Both the position numbers and the translations under genes were made by a program. Positions 8,564 through 17,212 of a stretch of 64,000 nt of DNA are shown in pieces. Numbering within the stretch: the stretch's first letter is position 1; the number at the start of each line of letters is the position of its first letter. Origin of the DNA: Rhodococcus ruber. GTDB taxonomy: Bacteria > Actinomycetota > Actinomycetes > Mycobacteriales > Mycobacteriaceae. The stretch is taken from positions 558,001 to 622,000 of the forward strand of contig NZ_JAPWIJ010000001.1 in NCBI RefSeq assembly GCF_027270735.1. Reading direction: 5' to 3'. The notes under the pieces are model-generated. The model saw only the letters and a program-made list of their open reading frames with translations. It was not told where the DNA came from and made no database searches.

Positions 8564-9166
8564 CTAGGAGATCGTTGTGGTGCACACGACGAACTGCCTC
8601 GCCTCGTATGCGAACCCACCCTCGGGGCAGTCGTTGGGGTCGGCGGTGCCTGTCTTGATCTCGGTGACCTGTTCGACGTCGGTCGCGCTGGGGTCACCGC
8701 AGTCGACACGTGCGGGCTCGTCGATACCGCCGGTGGGAACACTCATGCATCCGTCGACGACCCAATCGACGTCGAGGCACAACGCGCCCTGCTCCACACC
8801 GTCGAGAGTCTCGTAGTAGGTCTGATTGACGTCGGTGGGGCACTGCTCGTTCTGTTCGGCCTTCGCGATGACCTTGTAGTTCGACTCCATGCTGCCGCAC
8901 TCTGCGTTGTCGATGGTGGCGGCGGTCATCGTGCCGCCGAGCACGACGCATTGTCCGATCTCGACATCGATATCGGTGGAACCACCGGCGTCGATACCCT
9001 CCTGGCCGGAGACATCGTCGGTGGTACTGGCAGCGGCCGACGTCGAGGACGAGGTGGTGGTGTCTGCGGCAACGGCGTTGCCCGAGTCGGTCGACGAGCA
9101 GCCTGCGGCGAAGAGCAGCGTCAATGTTGCACCCGCGGCAAGGAACCCTCTGGACAATGCGTGCAT
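8564..9166 (-). CDS. LppU/SCO3897-like lipoprotein
   Basis: This is a 200-aa exported lipoprotein. The signal peptide reads ALSRGFLAAGATLTLLFAAGC, with lipobox LFAAGC, followed by a Ser/Thr/Asp-rich linker of about 35 residues. The globular part starts at DIDVEIGQCVVLGG and contains about seven cysteines (QCVV, AECG, EQCPTD, LCLDVDW, DGCMS, VDCGD, NDCPEG, VVCTT), as in LppU-type proteins of unknown function. I prefer the ATG at 9166, which has AGAAGG about 10 nt upstream, over the ATG at 9190. It would be anchored to the outer face of the membrane. Confidence 0.82.
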   Translation of the reverse strand: MHALSRGFLAAGATLTLLFAAGCSSTDSGNAVAADTTTSSSTSAAASTTDDVSGQEGIDAGGSTDIDVEIGQCVVLGGTMTAATIDNAECGSMESNYKVIAKAEQNEQCPTDVNQTYYETLDGVEQGALCLDVDWVVDGCMSVPTGGIDEPARVDCGDPSATDVEQVTEIKTGTADPNDCPEGGFAYEARQFVVCTTTIS

Positions 9167-9272
9167 CGTGGCGTGACCTTCTGGACTCATCCAGGCGAAG
9201 GAGTACTCCTTCGTCGGTAACCCCGCGGGCTACCGAAAAAATATTCTTTACTATTCACGGAGATTTTGAAAG

Positions 9273-10820
9273 TCACGAACGGAACACGATCGACGAAACC
9301 CACTTGGTGTTGTGCACGCCCGGCAGCGCCGGAACGATCACGCGCGCGGGATAGCCGTGATCGAGCGAGAGATCGACACCGTTGACTTTCAGGGCCAGCA
9401 ACGAGTCGGGATGTACTGCTTGATTTCCCTGCAGCACTGCGCGAGTGAAGGCACCGTTCTGCTCGAGCGAGGTCACCTCGGCCGAGCGCGGTGCGGACAC
9501 ACCTGCCAGCGCGGCGAGTTCGGCCAGCGGGACGCCGGTCCACGTCTGAGTCGTCGACCATCCTTCGACGCAGGCAATGGGAAGTTCGGCAGTGCGCTGC
9601 GGCATCGACAGCAGCCTGCCGCGCGACAGCACCACCGGAACTGCGTCCTCGGCCGCGCCGGCGATCGTCAGCTGCCAGTCGGCTCCGGTCTGTGCCTCGG
9701 TGATTCCCGCCGCCTCCGCGGTCCGATTGATCTGAAAGTCGTTGGGGCCGTTGCCGTAGGAACGCCCGCGCGGCAGCAGAATCGCGGCCTTGCGGAGAAC
9801 GCCTCCAACCGTCTGGCCCACCGTGAGCACAGCGACGAAACCCATTCCAGCAGCGACCAATCCGATTGCGCCGCGGCGGTTCATCGTGTTCGTGCGGCCC
9901 TGGTCGGGGGACTCGTTGCGCGCGCGCAGCACGTCCATCAACGACTCGGACCGTAGGGTTCGCCACATCAACGGCACCTTGAGGCCGAGGTGGACGAGGA
10001 ATCCGGCGATGAACACCCAGGCACCGAAGTAGTGGGCGGCGTAGAAGTCGAAGCCGAAGACGTAGTCGTACTGGATGTTGAGAACACCGGTGACGATCTC
10101 GAACAGTAGACCGCCGACGAGCGCCAGCAGGGACAGGCGTTCGAGTGCGTGCGCAGGCGAACGAACCGGCGGCAATTCGGCGAGCTTGGGCATCACCGAC
10201 CACAGCTTGGCGATGACGAGCGGAACGATGATCAGGCCCAATCCCACGTGCAGGCCCTGCGTCAGCTGGTAGAGCCAGGCAGGGTTCGTCGGCCAATCGA
10301 AGAACGGCAACCGCAACCACCCGACGGCACCCGGCCTGGCCTGGCCGAACTGGGGCCCGTACGCGATGTACGACAGTAGACCGGTCACGATGACGATCGG
10401 TAGGGCAACGAGCAGCACTGCACCGAACAGCGACGTCAACCACGTCCCGCGCAGCGGACTGCGAAAGCGCACGAGTGAGTTGCGGGCTTCGGCCATGTAG
10501 GGCATTCGCTGCCCGGGCAGTCCCGGATGTGTCGTGTCCAGCTCCCCCGCCTGTTTCATTGCCTCGTAGAAGGCCTGTGCATCGGCGGTGGTGGATACCT
10601 TCGGACGGTCGGATGCCCATCGGTGAAAGAGCTCGCCGTATCTCTCCCCCATCGCCGACGCCACAGCCGGGTACCGAGCCGCGATCTCGGCTGACCGCTT
10701 GCGTAAGAGAGCGGTTCGAGCGGTGTCGATGGTGGCCGAATCGAACCCAGTGGGCAGCGGCTCTCCCGCTACGAGCGCACGGATGAGCTCCTTCTGACGG
10801 CGGGCCAGGTCCTCGCTCAC
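9273..10820 (-). CDS. Fusion protein: small helical domain, cytochrome b-like membrane domain, molybdopterin oxidoreductase domain
   Basis: This 515-aa protein has three parts. Residues 1-75 (SEDLARRQKELIRALVAGE..., RTALLRKRSAEIAARYPAVA) form a helical domain like the short partner proteins found next to DUF692 genes. Residues about 115-310 hold a four- or five-helix cytochrome b561-like membrane domain with several histidines (LTQGLHVGLG, FYAAHYFGAW, FLVHLGLK). After MNRRGAIGLVAAG a further membrane span leads to a periplasmic-type molybdopterin domain with IACVEGWSTTQTWTGVPL, where the Cys is the Mo ligand, ending PGVHNTKWVSSIVFRS. The GTG start at 10820 overlaps the DUF692 stop (GTGA), so it is the last gene of a coupled operon. 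It likely transfers electrons across the membrane. Substrate unknown. Confidence 0.85.
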   Translation of the reverse strand: MSEDLARRQKELIRALVAGEPLPTGFDSATIDTARTALLRKRSAEIAARYPAVASAMGERYGELFHRWASDRPKVSTTADAQAFYEAMKQAGELDTTHPGLPGQRMPYMAEARNSLVRFRSPLRGTWLTSLFGAVLLVALPIVIVTGLLSYIAYGPQFGQARPGAVGWLRLPFFDWPTNPAWLYQLTQGLHVGLGLIIVPLVIAKLWSVMPKLAELPPVRSPAHALERLSLLALVGGLLFEIVTGVLNIQYDYVFGFDFYAAHYFGAWVFIAGFLVHLGLKVPLMWRTLRSESLMDVLRARNESPDQGRTNTMNRRGAIGLVAAGMGFVAVLTVGQTVGGVLRKAAILLPRGRSYGNGPNDFQINRTAEAAGITEAQTGADWQLTIAGAAEDAVPVVLSRGRLLSMPQRTAELPIACVEGWSTTQTWTGVPLAELAALAGVSAPRSAEVTSLEQNGAFTRAVLQGNQAVHPDSLLALKVNGVDLSLDHGYPARVIVPALPGVHNTKWVSSIVFRS

Positions 10821-11656
10821 ATCGTCGGGCCCAGCACCCGGTTCGGCGTGATTCGTTCCAGGCCCGCCGAATCGGCGATCGCGTCGAGTTCGTCCAGCAG
10901 CTCGATCTCGGGTGGGTAGTGACCGTCGCGCTCGAGCATGAGTGGTGTGCGGTGCCCGGCTGCAGCGAACGTTCGGAGGAGCTCGAGTACCTCGTCGGGA
11001 ACAGCCGCGGTGTGCGAGTCGTGGTAGACGCCGTCGCGTACCGTGCCACCGGCAATGTGGCAGTAGGCAATTCGGTCCATGGGCAGCCGGGCCAGTTCGG
11101 TCCACGGGTCACGGCGTCGGTTGCGCGCGTTGGCATAGACGTTGGCGATGTCCAAGACCAGACACACCCCAGTGCGTTCGATCAGTTCGGTGAGAAATTC
11201 GCTCTCCGTGAGCTCGTCTTCAGGCCAATCGAAGAGTGCCGCAATATTTTCCACAGCCAGTGGAACGTCCAACCCGTCCTGTGTCCGCGCAATGTTGCCG
11301 GTCAATACCGTCAAAGCCTCGCGGGTCCGCGGGACCGGGAGCAGATGCCCGGCCTCGATGCCGTCGGCGCGAACGAACGCGATGTGTTCGCTCACGATCG
11401 GTGACCCGAGCAGCGAGGCCACCCGCTCCAAGTGCGCTATTCGTCTGTGCTCCAACGGCTCTGCACCGCCCAGAGACAAACCGATTCCGTGAGTGACGAC
11501 GGGGACGCCGAGCGCGGTGAGGCGATCCGGCGCGTGATCCCCGATCGATTCGGCGATCACCTCGCAGAACACGAGCCCGGGCAATTGCGAGATGATCCCC
11601 GAAATCTCACTGCGCCAACCGACCCCGAGACCCACCGGCAGAGCGTCGATGGTCAT
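10817..11656 (-). CDS. DUF692 family multinuclear iron oxidative enzyme (MNIO), BufB/MbnB-like
   Basis: This 279-aa TIM-barrel-type protein carries the conserved DUF692 positions: GLGVGWRSE at the N-terminus, THGIGLSLGG, VSEHIAFVR, PLAVENIA, LVLDIANVYANA, YCHIAGG, VYHDSHTAAVP and LMLERDGHYP. These His, Glu and Asp residues are the iron ligands in MbnB, TglH and BufB. Those enzymes modify Cys residues in ribosomally made peptides or proteins with two or three irons. The ATG at 11656 overlaps the TGA of the upstream Cys-tail membrane protein (ATGA), and its stop overlaps the molybdopterin fusion start. The inferred substrate is the CGGGGG tail of the upstream product. The family call is strong; the reaction is inference. 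Confidence 0.9.
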   Translation of the reverse strand: MTIDALPVGLGVGWRSEISGIISQLPGLVFCEVIAESIGDHAPDRLTALGVPVVTHGIGLSLGGAEPLEHRRIAHLERVASLLGSPIVSEHIAFVRADGIEAGHLLPVPRTREALTVLTGNIARTQDGLDVPLAVENIAALFDWPEDELTESEFLTELIERTGVCLVLDIANVYANARNRRRDPWTELARLPMDRIAYCHIAGGTVRDGVYHDSHTAAVPDEVLELLRTFAAAGHRTPLMLERDGHYPPEIELLDELDAIADSAGLERITPNRVLGPTM

Positions 11657-12564
11657 CCGCCGCACCCGCCCCCGCCGCCGCAGCCGCCTCCACCACCGCA
11701 ACTACTGCCGCCTCCGTCACCGCTGCCTCCGCCACCACTGTCACCGCCGAAACCGAACGATGCAGCTCCACCGGCCTGGGCAGAGCCATAACTGAGGGCG
11801 CCCGCCATGGCCGGATCGAGCATCAGTAGAGCGCCCGCTCCGAAGAGGGCGGCCGACATGCCTGCTCGTGACGGCCCGTACGCGGTGAACGACGGACGAG
11901 AGCGCGGTGAGAGATAGTCGTTCTCGACACGAAGGCGTCGGAGTTCCGCGTCTCCGAGTGCGGTACGGCGGCGTCGGCGGCGAACGAACGGGAGCGTCAG
12001 CAGCAGCAATGCGATGATCCCGACGAGAAACAGCACCGGTTTTCCGTTGGCGAGGCCCGAGATCACTCGCACGAATCCGACGGCCGCGACGAACAAGATC
12101 GGGAACACGCGGATCGTCGACGCGCCTCGCTCGGACCGCCCGTGCAGCAAGCCCTCATCGATGAGCTGACTTCGCAGCTGCGCGCACGCCACGGACATGT
12201 TCGTCACGAGCCGGGACCGAACCAGGGGTGCTTTGCCGCTGCCGAGGCGTTCGAGGACGGTGCGGGTGAACCAATCGAGGTGTGTGCGCTCGGTGTCGGT
12301 CAGTGCGCGCCGCGCTCTGCCCCGCGAATCGATCACGTCTGCACCGCGGAGGATTGCCAACGACGCCATCACCGCCTGGGTGTCATTGGTGAGCGCCCCG
12401 ACCTCGGGTGGCGTGAGCACCCGCCCGGTCGGAGAGACAGGAGCGGACCGGTGCGAGGCGAGCCAGTTGCCTGCCACTGCCAGAACCACCGCGAGAACGG
12501 CTGCGAGCAGATACCACCGCAGGAAGTCTGCGCTGGCAATACCCCAGGTGTCGGTACTCCCCAC
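11653..12564 (-). CDS. TIGR04222-type membrane protein with C-terminal Cys-Gly repeat tail
   Basis: This 303-aa protein starts at the GTG at 12564, with AAGGGTGG about 8 nt upstream. Residues 13-32 form an N-terminal membrane anchor (LRWYLLAAVLAVVLAVAGNW). A cytoplasmic segment has LTPPEVGALTNDTQAVMASLAIL. Two closely spaced membrane segments follow (FPILFVAAVGFVRVISGL and PVLFLVGIIALLLLTLPFV), then a basic stretch RRRRRRTALGDAEL. A last hydrophobic segment leads into a Gly/Ser run ending SSCGGGGGCGGGGGCGG: three Cys, each followed by glycines, at the extreme C-terminus. This is the architecture of TIGR04222 proteins, which I recall as partners of DUF692 genes. The Cys tail is the likely site of modification. 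Confidence 0.85.
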   Translation of the reverse strand: MGSTDTWGIASADFLRWYLLAAVLAVVLAVAGNWLASHRSAPVSPTGRVLTPPEVGALTNDTQAVMASLAILRGADVIDSRGRARRALTDTERTHLDWFTRTVLERLGSGKAPLVRSRLVTNMSVACAQLRSQLIDEGLLHGRSERGASTIRVFPILFVAAVGFVRVISGLANGKPVLFLVGIIALLLLTLPFVRRRRRRTALGDAELRRLRVENDYLSPRSRPSFTAYGPSRAGMSAALFGAGALLMLDPAMAGALSYGSAQAGGAASFGFGGDSGGGGSGDGGGSSCGGGGGCGGGGGCGG

Positions 12565-12637
12565 GGCTGCACCACCCTTCGGTCGGAACCTGCATCTGGT
12601 GTCAGTATCGGGCCCACCGGCCAGAAAGCAAGCCCGA

Positions 12638-12659
12638 AAGCGTCCCCGCGGGGACGCTT
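12638..12659. repeat. Perfect 22-bp palindrome between divergent genes
   Basis: The arms AAGCGTCCCCG and CGGGGACGCTT meet with no spacer, giving 11 perfect pairs. The site lies 73 nt upstream of the TIGR04222-type gene start and 76 nt upstream of the HNH gene start, in the divergent intergenic region. With no loop and no T run it is not a typical terminator, and there is no convergent transcription here to end. It may be an operator, a REP-like element or a cruciform-forming site. Confidence 0.75.
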
Positions 12660-12735
12660 GTGCGGTCTGCAGAAGGTTCTTGTCGGTGCCCCGTCGTACC
12701 GTGGTCGAACATGCATTCGATGAATGGGGGCGTGC

Positions 12736-14019
12736 ATGAGCGACATGGCTGAGGCAGGATCCGAGGCGGGGCGGATCGAGACGAAAGAAATCGAGACCGA
12801 GATCTGCGCTCTGGCAGGTCGGATCGCTGCGGCGTCGGCGCAGTATCTGATTCTGGTGGGTGAATTCGACTCTCGACGCGGATGGGCGGCGTGGGAAGTG
12901 CGGTCGTGTGCGCATTGGTTGTCCTGGCGCGCGGGAGTCGACCTGCATACCGCTCGTGAGCAGGTACGGGTCGCCAAGGCAATGCGCGAGTTGCCGCTGA
13001 TCACGTCGGCGTATCTGAGCGGCACGATCTCGTTCTCCAAGGTGCGCGCGATGACGCGTGTGGCCACGGCGGAGAACGAGGCCTCGCTGCTGCAGAAGGC
13101 ACTGGATGCGCCGGCCGCGCATATCGAGCGCCTGTGCCGTGGTCTGAAGAAGGCCATGCGCCCCACTCGGCGGAACGGTGTGGATCTGGACCCGTGTCTG
13201 GGACGGTGGCGCTGGGACGAGGACGACGGCTCGCTCGTGGTCAGTGCGCGATTTCGGCCGGAGGACGGGAAACGGTTTCTGGCCGCGTTGACCAGGGCCG
13301 AATACGAGCGGACCCGAACGGACGACGAGGCGGACTCCGATCGGGCCGCCCCTGCGCCGCCCAATCCGGTTCCGGCGATGATCGCGATGGCCGAGATGGT
13401 GTGCGCTGCAGTGGACTCTCCGGTCGTGTCGCCTGCTGCAGAGGTGCTGGTGCACATCGGCGGGGTCGACGAAGCAGGGCACGACCATGCCCATTTGGAC
13501 GACGGGCCAGGGTTGGACGACGAGACGCTTGCTCAGGTGCTGTGTTCTGCAGTCATGCGGACTGTCGGCCACGGCCGGCTGGGAAAGACTGTGCGGTGGA
13601 GTCCAACTGCAAAATCACCGAGCCGAACTCAGATGCGCCAGTTGATCATTCGAGACCGATGCTGCGCGGTACCGGGATGCGGTCGAACCCGCTTCATGCA
13701 TGCGCATCACGTCACCTATCGCTCGCGCGGTGGCGAGACCACACTCGACAACCTGGTGCTGCTGTGCGGCGAGCATCATCGAGCGCTGCACGACGGTTAC
13801 TTCTTCATCGAAGGCCTTGGAGATCAACGCTTCTCGTTTCGCCATCCCTCGGGAACCGAGATCATCCACGCTCCCGCGGTGTCGGGAGACGCCGACGAGA
13901 TCAGGCGACAGTACGACGGGATCGCTCCCGACGCCATCGTCCCGAACTGGGGCGGCGAAGGCCTCGATCTGAGCTACGCGACCGATGTCCTGATCACCAA
14001 CTGGCAGCAGGCTGCATGA
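12736..14019 (+). CDS. DUF222/13E12-type HNH endonuclease domain protein
   Basis: This is a 427-aa protein. Residues 1-330 form the DUF222 region (ETEICALAGRIAAASAQYLILVGEFD, then WLSWRAGVDLHTAREQVRVAKAM). The C-terminal HNH domain reads CAVPGCGRTRFMHAHHVTYR ... LDNLVLLCGEHHRALHDG, with the two Cys pairs and HH of an intact metal-binding nuclease motif. The ATG at 12736 follows a GGGGG ribosome site at 6 nt; an ATG at 12724 is less likely. Such proteins are repeated in mycobacterial and rhodococcal genomes and their role is unknown. A second, much longer paralogue lies at 54361-56718. Confidence 0.88.
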   Translation: MSDMAEAGSEAGRIETKEIETEICALAGRIAAASAQYLILVGEFDSRRGWAAWEVRSCAHWLSWRAGVDLHTAREQVRVAKAMRELPLITSAYLSGTISFSKVRAMTRVATAENEASLLQKALDAPAAHIERLCRGLKKAMRPTRRNGVDLDPCLGRWRWDEDDGSLVVSARFRPEDGKRFLAALTRAEYERTRTDDEADSDRAAPAPPNPVPAMIAMAEMVCAAVDSPVVSPAAEVLVHIGGVDEAGHDHAHLDDGPGLDDETLAQVLCSAVMRTVGHGRLGKTVRWSPTAKSPSRTQMRQLIIRDRCCAVPGCGRTRFMHAHHVTYRSRGGETTLDNLVLLCGEHHRALHDGYFFIEGLGDQRFSFRHPSGTEIIHAPAVSGDADEIRRQYDGIAPDAIVPNWGGEGLDLSYATDVLITNWQQAA

Positions 14020-14079
14020 AATGGGGCCGTACAGGGCAAGTTAGTGTGACGACGAGACTCGGACAAGAAGCGGTGGGAT

Positions 14080-15378
14080 ATGAGCGTCGACAGATCGATG
14101 GAGGACGAACCGTCCTGGCCGGTGGAACGAGCACCGCTCCGCACCGACGCGACCAGGCCCGAGGACGATCCGTTCTACACCGCGCCCGCGGGCTATGAAA
14201 CGGCTCTTCCTGGGACGATTCTCAAAGTAAGGCCGGTCGAGGTCGCGATGTTCGGCCGCGTGCGCCAGCGAGTCGATGCGTGGCAGCTGCTCTACCGGAC
14301 TGCGGACCTGGGCGGTCTTCCACAGGCCAGCGTCACGACGGTGCTGCGCCCGCGGAATGCCCAGCCGGTCCTGCTGTCGTATCAGTGCGCCATCGACGGT
14401 GTCGCGTCCTCGTGCTTTCCGTCGTACGCGCTTCGTCGTGGCTCCAAGGCCTTCGGTGCAGTCCCGCAGTTCGAGTTCCTGCTGGTTCTGCACGCCCTGC
14501 GCCGCGGGTGGACCATCTCGATCCCGGACCACGAGGGACCCGACGGGCACTGGGGTTCGCCGCAGGAACCCGGATTCTGCACGCTCGACGCCATCCGCGC
14601 GGCGTTGTCGTTCGAGCCGCTGGCGTTGCACGAGAGCACGCCCGTTGCGCTGTGGGGCTACTCGGGCGGCGGTCTCGCGACATCCTGGGCAGCGGAGATG
14701 GCACCGGAGTACGCGCCGGAGATCGAGTTGGTCGGTGCCGCGCTCGGCTCGCCGGTCGGAGATCCGGGCTCCGCGTTCACCCGGCTCAATGCGACGCTGC
14801 ACGCAGCGTTGCCGACGCTGGTGGTGGCAGGACTGCGGCGCACCTATCCCGAATTGGATCGGGTCATCCGCAAGTACGTCAACGAGGACGGAATGCGCAT
14901 TCTCGATTCCGTCGAGTCGATGACGACCGTCCGAGCCGTCACCCGACTGGCCCGACACGATCTGGACAAGTACATCGACGTCCCGTTGGCCGATCTGCTG
15001 GCGTTGCCCGAGATCGTGCAGGTCTTCCTCGACATCCAGCCCGGCCGCATCGCCCCGACGGCTCCGCTGCTGGTCATCCAGGCGGTGCACGATCAGATCA
15101 TCGCCGTCGACGACGTCGACGGGCAGGTCGAGCGGTACAACGAAGCCGGTGCCCACGTGACGTATCTGCGAGATCGGCTGAGCGAACACCTGTCGCTGCA
15201 TCCGCTCAGTGCGCCCCTCACCCTGGATTGGCTGGCCGATCGATTCGCCGGTGTGCCGGTGCCCGGCCCCTCGACGCGGACGGTGTGGTCCACTGCGTTC
15301 TCGCTCGCGGCGGTTCGTGGTCTGGTGTCGCTGACCTGGACGACGTTCAGAGCATTCACCATCGGCGTCCGGGCGTAG
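14080..15378 (+). CDS. Secretory lipase (LIP) family alpha/beta hydrolase
   Basis: This is a 432-aa alpha/beta hydrolase of the actinobacterial LIP group. The nucleophile elbow is WGYSGGGLATSWAAEMA near residue 193. DPFYTAPAGYETALPGTILK at residues 29-48 is the usual family opening. The acid is likely in the VHDQIIAVDDVDGQVERY segment and the catalytic His in SEHLSLHPLS. No classical signal peptide is seen at the N-terminus, which is charged (SVDRSMEDEPS), so export is uncertain. GGTGGGA precedes the ATG. It would cleave lipid or other esters. The downstream gene is only 14 nt away on the same strand. Confidence 0.87.
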   Translation: MSVDRSMEDEPSWPVERAPLRTDATRPEDDPFYTAPAGYETALPGTILKVRPVEVAMFGRVRQRVDAWQLLYRTADLGGLPQASVTTVLRPRNAQPVLLSYQCAIDGVASSCFPSYALRRGSKAFGAVPQFEFLLVLHALRRGWTISIPDHEGPDGHWGSPQEPGFCTLDAIRAALSFEPLALHESTPVALWGYSGGGLATSWAAEMAPEYAPEIELVGAALGSPVGDPGSAFTRLNATLHAALPTLVVAGLRRTYPELDRVIRKYVNEDGMRILDSVESMTTVRAVTRLARHDLDKYIDVPLADLLALPEIVQVFLDIQPGRIAPTAPLLVIQAVHDQIIAVDDVDGQVERYNEAGAHVTYLRDRLSEHLSLHPLSAPLTLDWLADRFAGVPVPGPSTRTVWSTAFSLAAVRGLVSLTWTTFRAFTIGVRA

Positions 15379-15392
15379 CTACCCTAGGGCCG

Positions 15393-16355
15393 ATGCAGCG
15401 AACCTGGGTACGGATACTCACCGGCACGATCGCGATACTGGGCATCCTCACCGGGCTGGTGGCGTTGGGTGTCTACTACACCGACACTCGCGTCAACGTG
15501 CTGATCGCACTGGCGTCGTTCGTTCCGTTGATGTTCATCGCTGTCGTACTCGGCGCACTCGTGGCGCTGATCGGGCGACGCTGGGTTCTCGCGGGAGTCT
15601 CGGCGCTCGTGCTGGCGGCAGGTGCAGTGTCGTACGCGCCGCTCTACGTGGCCGACGCGGCTCCGAGCTCCGACGGTGTGCGGCTGCGCGTGATGCAGGC
15701 AAATTTGATGGTGGGGCGCGCTGATCCGACGGCTGTGGTCGGTCAGGCGCGCGAGAACTCCGTCGACGTCGTCACGATTCAGGAATTGACCGACGCGTCG
15801 GTGATCGGTCTGCGTGACGCCGGCATGGAAGAGCTCTTTCCCTACAGTTACCTCCGGCCGTACGTGACGGGCGGCGGCGGGGCCGGGATCTACAGTCGGC
15901 TGCCGATATCCGAGAGCCGCGAACTCGTCGGATACGGTCCGGTGAATCTTGCGACCCGAATCGAGGTCCCCGATTCGGAGCCGATTTCACTGCTGGCCGT
16001 GCACCCCGGACCCGCCTACATCACTCCGGCAGAGATCTGGACGGCCGAATTGGATACGCTGCGAGACGATCTGGAGGCCGCGTCGGGTACCGGACCGGTG
16101 ATCGTCAGCGGAGACTTCAACACGACCTATTCGCACAAGAAGTTCCGCAACCTCCTCGATGCCGGATACTCCGACGCCGCAGCGCAATTGGGGAAGGGCC
16201 TGGTGCCGACGTATCCCACGGACAAGGGCACGCCTGCTGTCGTGGGTATCGATCACATCCTGTCCAACAGCGGACACGCTCGGTCACTGGAAAGAATCGA
16301 TCTCCCGGGATCGGATCATCACGGATTGATCGGGGAGATAGAGTTCGACCGGTAG
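15393..16355 (+). CDS. Endonuclease/exonuclease/phosphatase family membrane protein
   Basis: This is a 320-aa protein with three N-terminal membrane segments (residues 5-95: TGTIAILGILTGLVALGVYY, LIALASFVPLMFIAVVLGAL, WVLAGVSALVLAAGAVSY). An extracytoplasmic EEP domain follows. Its motifs are LRVMQANLMVG (Asn), VVTIQELTD (metal Glu), PVIVSGDFNTT (Asp-Asn), GIDHILSN (Asp-His) and SDHHGLIGEI (catalytic His). It may be a phosphodiesterase or nuclease acting outside the cell; the substrate is unknown. The ATG has no Shine-Dalgarno but lies 7 nt after TACCCT (15380-15385), so it is probably leaderless and independent of the lipase gene. Confidence 0.88.
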   Translation: MQRTWVRILTGTIAILGILTGLVALGVYYTDTRVNVLIALASFVPLMFIAVVLGALVALIGRRWVLAGVSALVLAAGAVSYAPLYVADAAPSSDGVRLRVMQANLMVGRADPTAVVGQARENSVDVVTIQELTDASVIGLRDAGMEELFPYSYLRPYVTGGGGAGIYSRLPISESRELVGYGPVNLATRIEVPDSEPISLLAVHPGPAYITPAEIWTAELDTLRDDLEAASGTGPVIVSGDFNTTYSHKKFRNLLDAGYSDAAAQLGKGLVPTYPTDKGTPAVVGIDHILSNSGHARSLERIDLPGSDHHGLIGEIEFDR

Positions 16356-16356
16356 A

Positions 16357-17160
16357 TCAGCGGAACGAGTCGACGTTTCGCTGCGCCCAGTGTGCGAATG
16401 TCGTAGCGGTGCCGACGATGTCGGTCAATGTCCGGTCGACCTGCTGTGGGTTGTCCACCCAGGATTCGAGCCCGTCGACGTAGGTGATCGCAAAGTCCCC
16501 CATGCTGGGAGTCAAGTCCTCGATGGTCTCTTGTCGGCTGACCGTGTCGAAGGTCAGGGGGCGGCCCACAGCGTCGGAAATTCTGTCCAACAACTGGACG
16601 CGCGTCAGGGTTTCGGGTCCGGTGAGAACATGGGATCTGCCGTGATGCGTCTGTTCGTCGATGAGGACGGCCGCAGCTGTCGCGGCGATATCGTCCATCG
16701 CGATCGGGGCATTGGCGGCGTTGGGGAAAGGCTCACGGACGCAACCGGATTCGATGATTCGCTCCGCCCACATCGTCGAGTTCTCCATGAATTCGCCCGG
16801 CCACAGGTGTGTCCACTGCATTCCGGAGTTCTCGACCGCCACGGAGATCGGATACCACCAGTTCTCGGGTGGACCGGCGAGATCGACGACATGCCGTACC
16901 CCCGCGGCGCGGGCGAGCTCGAGAACAGGTTGGATCGTGCTCGGATACGGAGCCAGATAGATCTGATCGACACCGGCCAAGGCGTCGGGTAGGGAATCGA
17001 CCCGACCGAGAAACCCCTCGGCGATTTCCACGCCCGCGGGCAACTGCGCGCGTTCGGGATGGTTGGTCAACGCTCGCACGTCGGTTCGTCCCGCGGCCAG
17101 GAGATGGTCGACGAGCATGCGGCCGATGTTGCCGGTGGCACCGGTTACCAGAATCGTCAT
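16357..17160 (-). CDS. NmrA-like NAD(P)-binding protein (atypical SDR)
   Basis: This 267-aa protein opens MTILVTGATGNIGRMLVDHL, the glycine motif GATGNIG of NmrA/HSCARG-type atypical SDRs. The rest (DVRALTNHPERAQLPAGVEI, VRHVVDLAGPPENWW, WTHLWPGEFMENSTMW) matches the quinone-oxidoreductase-like or redox-sensing group. No Tyr-x-x-x-Lys catalytic pair is evident. TACGCT (17168-17173, minus strand) stands 7 nt before the ATG, giving a leaderless pattern inside a small inverted repeat (CCGTAC, AGC, GTACGG). It converges with the EEP gene, leaving 1 nt between stops. Specific function unknown. Confidence 0.85.
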   Translation of the reverse strand: MTILVTGATGNIGRMLVDHLLAAGRTDVRALTNHPERAQLPAGVEIAEGFLGRVDSLPDALAGVDQIYLAPYPSTIQPVLELARAAGVRHVVDLAGPPENWWYPISVAVENSGMQWTHLWPGEFMENSTMWAERIIESGCVREPFPNAANAPIAMDDIAATAAAVLIDEQTHHGRSHVLTGPETLTRVQLLDRISDAVGRPLTFDTVSRQETIEDLTPSMGDFAITYVDGLESWVDNPQQVDRTLTDIVGTATTFAHWAQRNVDSFR

Positions 17161-17212
17161 ACCGTACAGCGTACGGCATGACGATTCTTCGGAGGTGGAA
17201 AAGGTGAGCCGA

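Noticed and set aside
9191-9272. Local A+T-rich stretch as an attachment or insertion site
   Set aside because: It is a short intergenic run without repeats or mobile genes nearby; ordinary promoter or terminator composition is enough to explain it.
13615-13869. Minus-strand frame opposite the HNH domain
   Set aside because: It is an antisense shadow of the HNH gene with no recognisable family and no ribosome site.
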